Source: Rhodobacterales bacterium CG2_30_65_12 (GTDB lineage: Bacteria > Pseudomonadota > Alphaproteobacteria > Rhodobacterales > Rhodobacteraceae). Taken from it: a DNA stretch of 9,568 bases. Where the stretch lies: assembly GCA_001873585.1 (NCBI GenBank), contig MNZL01000070.1:1-9568 (forward strand), written 5' to 3'. The translations under genes and the position numbers were made by a program. How positions within the stretch are numbered: the first letter of the stretch is position 1; the number at the start of each line of letters is the position of its first letter. Shown piece after piece: positions 6,033 through 9,568 of the stretch. Under the pieces are notes generated by a model. That model did not search any database and was not told where the DNA came from. It saw nothing but the letters and a program-made list of their open reading frames with translations.

Positions 6033-6226
6033 CAGAACCCAAAGCCCCCGCACCCGGCTATGACCGGCACATGCTTGAAGCGCTGGTTTGCCCGCTCACC
6101 CAAGGCCGGCTGCGGTTTGACGCCGAGCGCCAGGAGCTGATTTCCGAGGCCGCCGGGCTCGCCTACCCGATCCGCGATGGCATCCCGATCATGCTGGTTG
6201 ACGAGGCGCGTAAGCTCGAAGGCTGA
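6029..6226 (+). CDS. Trm112-family small protein
   Basis: This 65-residue protein has the Trm112/YcaR pattern: MLEALVCPLTQGRL, an internal ERQELISEAAGLAYPIRDG, then IPIMLVDEAR near the C-terminus. Trm112 proteins in eukaryotes and archaea activate methyltransferases; bacterial homologues are poorly understood. Only one cysteine (in VCPLT) is present, whereas E. coli YcaR keeps CPVC and a later Cys, so this copy probably does not bind zinc. The start ATG overlaps the LON gene stop (ATGA), with GAGGA at 6015-6019 and a 9-base spacer, so it can be translated independently and by coupling. It is the last gene of the operon. Only 5 bases separate its stop from the convergent lolA stop, leaving no room for a dedicated terminator between them. 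Confidence 0.88.
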   Translation: MTEPKAPAPGYDRHMLEALVCPLTQGRLRFDAERQELISEAAGLAYPIRDGIPIMLVDEARKLEG

Positions 6227-6231
6227 CGCGC

Positions 6232-6834
6232 TCAGCGCTCGCGCCTGGCGTTTTCCGCAGTGATCGAAAAAGTCGCCGTTGCAAACGACATGCCGGTGTC
6301 GAGCGCGCCGAGGATCACGGCGGTTTCGGACCCCGAACCATCGGTGATGATCCACTGCCGCAGTTCCACCGGCCCGGCAGTGAACATGAGCTGGATGTTG
6401 CCGTATTCGGGGTGCTCGGGATCCTGCGCGGTAACGGTGGTTGCGGTGCCATCATAGCTGTGGCCCACCACCATGCCCGACCGGCTGAGGTCAACATTCC
6501 GCGCCAGGATCAGGTTTAGCGGCGTTTCCTTCAGCGGGTATTGCTCGGGGCCGGTGTTGGACTTGCCGTCAAACACCGCGAGCTGCTGGCCACCGGCGAT
6601 CACCAGCGTCTGATCTGGCGGGTTGTATTCAAACCGCGCCCGGCCGGGGCGCTGGATCTTGATTACCCCGGTCGAGATTGTCTGGTCGGAATTGATCTGG
6701 GTAAAGTCGGCCTGAAGTGTGCCAATCCCGCCCAGATAGCGCGAGATCTCGGCGAGCGATAGCTTTTCGGCCTGCGCTGGCAGGGCGGTGAGCGCCACGA
6801 AAACCGGGGCGAGGAGAATTCGGCTGATCATCAT
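6232..6834 (-). CDS. lolA: Outer-membrane lipoprotein carrier protein LolA
   Basis: LolA is the periplasmic chaperone that takes lipoproteins from the LolCDE transporter to the outer membrane. The 200-residue product begins with a signal peptide (ISRILLAPVFVALTALPAQA, cleavage before EKL). The mature part shows IGTLQADFTQINSDQT, the GRARFEYNPP segment with the conserved Arg-x-Arg-Phe, LVIAGGQQLAVFDG, YPLKETPLNLIL and a C-terminal beta region, as in proteobacterial LolA. Two adjacent ATGs (6834 and 6831) are possible; GAGGG is only 1 base from the first and 4 from the second, so the second may be used. The gene is downstream of ftsK on the same strand, a common arrangement in Rhodobacteraceae. 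An intrinsic-terminator-like hairpin ends 14 bases before the start codon. Confidence 0.93.
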   Translation of the reverse strand: MMISRILLAPVFVALTALPAQAEKLSLAEISRYLGGIGTLQADFTQINSDQTISTGVIKIQRPGRARFEYNPPDQTLVIAGGQQLAVFDGKSNTGPEQYPLKETPLNLILARNVDLSRSGMVVGHSYDGTATTVTAQDPEHPEYGNIQLMFTAGPVELRQWIITDGSGSETAVILGALDTGMSFATATFSITAENARRER

Positions 6835-6848
6835 GCCCTCTACCTAGG

Positions 6849-6874
6849 AAAAAGCGCGGGCAAGTCCAGCCCGC
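6849..6874 (-). terminator. Rho-independent terminator downstream of ftsK
   Basis: On the minus strand, GCGGGC (6874-6869) and GCCCGC (6861-6856) form a 6-bp all-GC stem with a 7-base loop (TGGACTT). After GC comes a run of five T (6853-6849). It begins 41 bases after the ftsK stop codon. On the plus strand no T-run follows, so it acts leftward. Its T-run ends only 14 bases before the lolA start codon, so any lolA promoter in the 81-base gap would have to be read through it; it may be an attenuator or a leaky terminator. Confidence 0.7.
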
Positions 6875-6915
6875 CCGTGCCCAATGTCTCGCACAGGTCC
6901 GCATGCTAGGCGATA

Positions 6916-9568
6916 TCACGCCTGTTCCGGCACCAGGATTTCGCGCTTGCCGACGTGGTTCGAGGCGCTGACGATGCCCGCATCTTCCATCTGTTCCACC
7001 AGCCGGGCCGCCTTGTTGTAGCCAATCGCGAGCTTGCGCTGGATGTAGGAGGTGGAGCACTTGCGGTCTTTCAGCACAATCGCCACGGCGGTGTCATACA
7101 GCGCATCTTCAAGGTCGGTGTTGCCGCCGGTATTGAGCCCCAGCACCGCGTCGATATCGGCGGCCCGGTCTTCGTCCGGCCCCTCGACCACGCCTGAAAC
7201 GTAATCCGGCGAGCCAAAGCTCTTGAGGTGGTTGACGATCTCTTCCACCTCCTCGTCGCTCACGAAGGGGCCATGCACACGGGTAATCCGTGCGCCGCCG
7301 GCCATGTAGAGCATATCGCCCATGCCGAGAAGCTGCTCGGCGCCCTGCTCGCCCAGAATGGTCCGGCTGTCGATCTTCGAGGTCACCTGGAAACTGATCC
7401 GGGTCGGGAAGTTGGCCTTGATCGTGCCGGTGATCACGTCGACCGAGGGGCGTTGGGTGGCCATGATGATATGGATGCCCGAGGCTCGCGCCATCTGCGC
7501 GAGGCGCTGGATCGCCGCTTCGATCTCCTTGCCCGCCACCATCATCAGATCGGCCATCTCGTCGACCACGACGACGATATAGGGCAGCTTGACCGGCTGG
7601 AATTCCTCCGTCTCGAACACCGGCTCGCCGGTTTCCTCGTCAAACCCGGTCTGCACTGTGCGCGAAAACATCTCGCTCCGGTCGAGCGCGTCTTTCACCC
7701 GGCCGTTGTAGCCCTCGATGTTGCGCACACCCATTTTCGACATCTTGCGGTAGCGCTCTTCCATCTCGCCAACGACCCACTTGAGGGCCACCACGGCCTT
7801 TTTCGGATCGGTCACGACCGGGCTGAGCAGGTGCGGAATGCCATCGTAGACGCTGAGTTCCAGCATCTTCGGGTCAATCATGATCAGCCGGCATTCTTCC
7901 GGGGTGAGCCGGTAGAGCAGGCTGAGGATCATCGTGTTGATCGCCACCGATTTGCCCGAGCCGGTGGTTCCGGCGATCAGCAGGTGGGGCATCTTGGCAA
8001 GGTTGGCCACGATCGCGTCGCCGCCGATATCCTTGCCCAGCGCCAGCGGCAGCCGCATGTTGGTATCGCCAAAGTCGCGGCTCGAAAGGATTTCGCGCAG
8101 CACCACTTTTTCGCGGTATTCATTCGGCAGCTCGATCCCGATCACCGAGCGACCGGGCACGGTAGACACCCGCGCCGATAGCGCCGACATCGACCGCGCG
8201 ATATCGTCAGCCAGCCCGATCACGCGACTCGCCTTCAGGCCCGGTGCGGGTTCGAGTTCATACATCGTTACCACCGGGCCGGGGCGAACGCTGACGATCT
8301 CGCCTTTCACACCATAATCATCGAGCACGGTTTCAAGCATTCGCGCGTTTTCTTCGAGCGCATCGTCGGAAAGGTGGTGGCGCTCGACCGTGCCGGGATC
8401 CGCCAGCAGGTTCAACGGTGGCAGCTCGTAGGCGCTGCGAGTCTCGTTGAAATCGAGCGCCGGTTGTGCCTCGGCGCGGGCGCGGGTTGAGGGTTTCGTT
8501 TTGCGGCTGTAGTGCTGCACCACCTTCTTGTGCTGCGGCATCGGCGGCGCGGCAAAGGCCTGCAGCGCGTTGAAATCGGCTTCGGGATCGGGCTCGAAAT
8601 CGGTGCCGAGGTCGGGTTCCCAATCTGGCACGTCCGCCGCAATCGACGGCTCCGGCATTTGCGGCGTGGCCACATCGGCAAAGATGTTGGCCTCATCCAT
8701 GGCCGGGGCAGGGGTCTGCAAAGGGGTATGCGCGGGGGTCTGAACGGGGGGCCGAACCGGGGCCCCGCCCCGCATCACCGGCGGCTCGGCGCGCAGCACC
8801 CCGCTGCCCTGTGCATCCTGCCGGGTCTTGGCGCGGGCGGCGGCCTTGGCGATTGCGGCGGCGATTGGCGAAAGCGGCTCGGCGATCGCGGCGGGGGAAA
8901 CGGACTCAGCTGTCGGTGGTGTGCCGCCATTGCGGCGCACGCGCAGCGCATGGGCGATCTTGGCGCTGATCCGGTCAGAGGTGCCAGCGCCTTCGGGAAT
9001 CTCGCCCATGAAGGCCCCGGGTTCGACGAGCTCTGGCGTCGGCATCGGCTCGGGCGCGCGCTTGGCAAGGCCCTGCACCCGGGCCAGCAGGCCCTGGCGC
9101 GGCTGCGGCTGCGGCGTGGCGGCATCGGCAAAGATGTTGGCCTCATCCATGGCCGGGGCAGGGGTCTGCAAAGGGGTATGCGCGGGGGTCTGAACGGGGG
9201 GCCGAACCGGGGCCCCGCCCCGCATCACCGGCGGCTCGGCGCGCAGCACCCCGCTGCCCTGTGCATCCTGCCGGGTCTTGGCGCGGGCGGCGGCCTTGGC
9301 GATTGCGGCGGCGATTGGCGAAAGCGGCTCGGCGATCGCGGCGGGGGAAACGGACTCAGCTGTCGGTGGTGTGCCGCCATTGCGGCGCACGCGCAGCGCA
9401 TGGGCGATCTTGGCGCTGATCCGGTCAGAGGTGCCAGCGCCTTCGGGAATCTCGCCCATGAAGGCCCCGGGTTCGACGAGCTCTGGCGTCGGCATCGGCT
9501 CGGGCGCGCGCTTGGCAAGGCCCTGCACCCGGGCCAGCAGGCCCTGGCGCGGCTGCGGCTGCGGCGTG
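6916..9568 (-). CDS. ftsK: DNA translocase FtsK (N-terminal part outside window)
   Basis: FtsK is a septum-located hexameric ATPase that pumps DNA during chromosome segregation. The frame is open from the right edge to TGA at 6918-6916; the GTG at 9528 is an internal valine codon, so the true start and the membrane segments lie beyond the window. In order the visible part has: an Ala/Pro-rich linker (9568 to about 8400) containing a 450-bp tandem repeat; the alpha domain (about 8390-8130, VVTMYELEPAPGLKASRVIG); and the RecA-like motor with Walker A GTTGSGKS (7971-7948), Walker B VVVDEMAD (DEMAD at 7563-7549) and the ATQRPSVDVITG block. The C-terminal gamma winged-helix domain (about 7110-6925, CSTSYIQRKLAIGYNKAARL) in homologues reads KOPS sites and contacts XerD. 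All motor residues look intact. A terminator and lolA follow on the same strand. Confidence 0.97.
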   Translation of the reverse strand, partial: TPQPQPRQGLLARVQGLAKRAPEPMPTPELVEPGAFMGEIPEGAGTSDRISAKIAHALRVRRNGGTPPTAESVSPAAIAEPLSPIAAAIAKAAARAKTRQDAQGSGVLRAEPPVMRGGAPVRPPVQTPAHTPLQTPAPAMDEANIFADAATPQPQPRQGLLARVQGLAKRAPEPMPTPELVEPGAFMGEIPEGAGTSDRISAKIAHALRVRRNGGTPPTAESVSPAAIAEPLSPIAAAIAKAAARAKTRQDAQGSGVLRAEPPVMRGGAPVRPPVQTPAHTPLQTPAPAMDEANIFADVATPQMPEPSIAADVPDWEPDLGTDFEPDPEADFNALQAFAAPPMPQHKKVVQHYSRKTKPSTRARAEAQPALDFNETRSAYELPPLNLLADPGTVERHHLSDDALEENARMLETVLDDYGVKGEIVSVRPGPVVTMYELEPAPGLKASRVIGLADDIARSMSALSARVSTVPGRSVIGIELPNEYREKVVLREILSSRDFGDTNMRLPLALGKDIGGDAIVANLAKMPHLLIAGTTGSGKSVAINTMILSLLYRLTPEECRLIMIDPKMLELSVYDGIPHLLSPVVTDPKKAVVALKWVVGEMEERYRKMSKMGVRNIEGYNGRVKDALDRSEMFSRTVQTGFDEETGEPVFETEEFQPVKLPYIVVVVDEMADLMMVAGKEIEAAIQRLAQMARASGIHIIMATQRPSVDVITGTIKANFPTRISFQVTSKIDSRTILGEQGAEQLLGMGDMLYMAGGARITRVHGPFVSDEEVEEIVNHLKSFGSPDYVSGVVEGPDEDRAADIDAVLGLNTGGNTDLEDALYDTAVAIVLKDRKCSTSYIQRKLAIGYNKAARLVEQMEDAGIVSASNHVGKREILVPEQA
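8660..9568 (-). repeat. 450-bp in-frame tandem repeat in the ftsK linker
   Basis: Bases 8673-9118 and 9123-9568 are identical in every block compared (446 bases, offset 450). To their left, 8671-8672 (ca) differ from 9121-9122 (gg), and 8660-8670 match 9110-9120. Beyond that the sequences diverge (AATTT-like versus CGGCT context). The period is exactly 150 codons, so the frame is kept. One unit encodes MDEANIFADAATPQPQPRQG, then GLAKRAPEPMPTPELVEPG, a predicted helix DRISAKIAHALRVRR, a second Ala-rich helical stretch (AAAIAKAAARAKTRQ) and a Pro-rich tract with QTPAHTPLQTPAPA. The upstream copy reaches the window edge, so the full copy number is unknown. Identity at synonymous positions points to a very recent duplication or to an assembly artefact. 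Confidence 0.97.

Noticed and set aside
7228..8181. Open frame of 317 codons on the plus strand opposite the ftsK motor
   Set aside because: Its His/Asp-rich repetitive composition is the typical antisense shadow of conserved motor codons; no ribosome binding site or motif supports it.
8775..9518. Long alternative-frame reading frames on the minus strand inside the FtsK repeat
   Set aside because: They are Pro/Ser/Arg-rich out-of-frame readings present twice because the repeat is duplicated; the FtsK frame fully explains the DNA.
9526..9528. GTG at 9528 as the ftsK start
   Set aside because: The same valine occurs inside the other repeat copy (LLARVQGL), and the frame continues open to the window edge.
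8660..9568. Mobile element or CRISPR explanation for the 450-bp repeat
   Set aside because: The copies are directly adjacent, in frame and without terminal inverted repeats, a transposase or short repeat-spacer periodicity; it is an intragenic tandem duplication.

Overview
The window is GC-rich chromosomal DNA of an alphaproteobacterium, most likely a member of the Rhodobacteraceae/Rhodobacterales. This rests on three things: the protein sequences (a Rhodobacter-type RlmN, an IalB-family periplasmic protein encoded just upstream of rlmN, a ftsK-lolA gene pair), the strong G/C preference at third codon positions, and the Ala/Pro-rich FtsK linker. No plasmid, phage, CRISPR, rRNA or tRNA feature was seen. 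Most of the window is ordinary housekeeping DNA.

Left part (1-2537, all minus strand). From right to left it holds an IalB-family secreted protein (2022-2537), rlmN for the 23S rRNA/tRNA m2A methyltransferase (627-1856) with its own credible promoter, a 62-residue protein of unknown function with a good ribosome binding site (336-524), and a ribbon-helix-helix protein that runs off the left edge (1-286).

Middle (2715-6226). A zinc-type (R. etli-like) L-asparaginase on the plus strand meets an SGNH acyltransferase/arylesterase-like hydrolase on the minus strand tail to tail; their stop codons share one CTAG. Divergent from the hydrolase is a tightly coupled plus-strand operon of three genes: a thioredoxin-TPR protein of the CnoX/YbbN family with an intact WCGPC site, a LON substrate-binding-domain protein and a Trm112-family small protein. 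Their junctions overlap by 1 and 4 bases. The first member suggests a link to protein quality control; the role of the other two is not established by sequence.

Right part (6232-9568, minus strand). ftsK (DNA translocase, N-terminal part outside the window) is followed by lolA (periplasmic lipoprotein carrier). A good intrinsic terminator lies between them, unusually close to the lolA start. The most striking signal is in the FtsK linker: a 450-bp (150-codon) direct tandem repeat. Its two visible copies are identical at every compared base apart from two at one end, and the upstream copy continues to the window edge.

No convincing undescribed multi-gene system was found. The points worth a second look are the FtsK linker duplication, the terminator in the lolA leader, the nested inverted repeat between ialB and rlmN, and the two unknown genes at the left edge.
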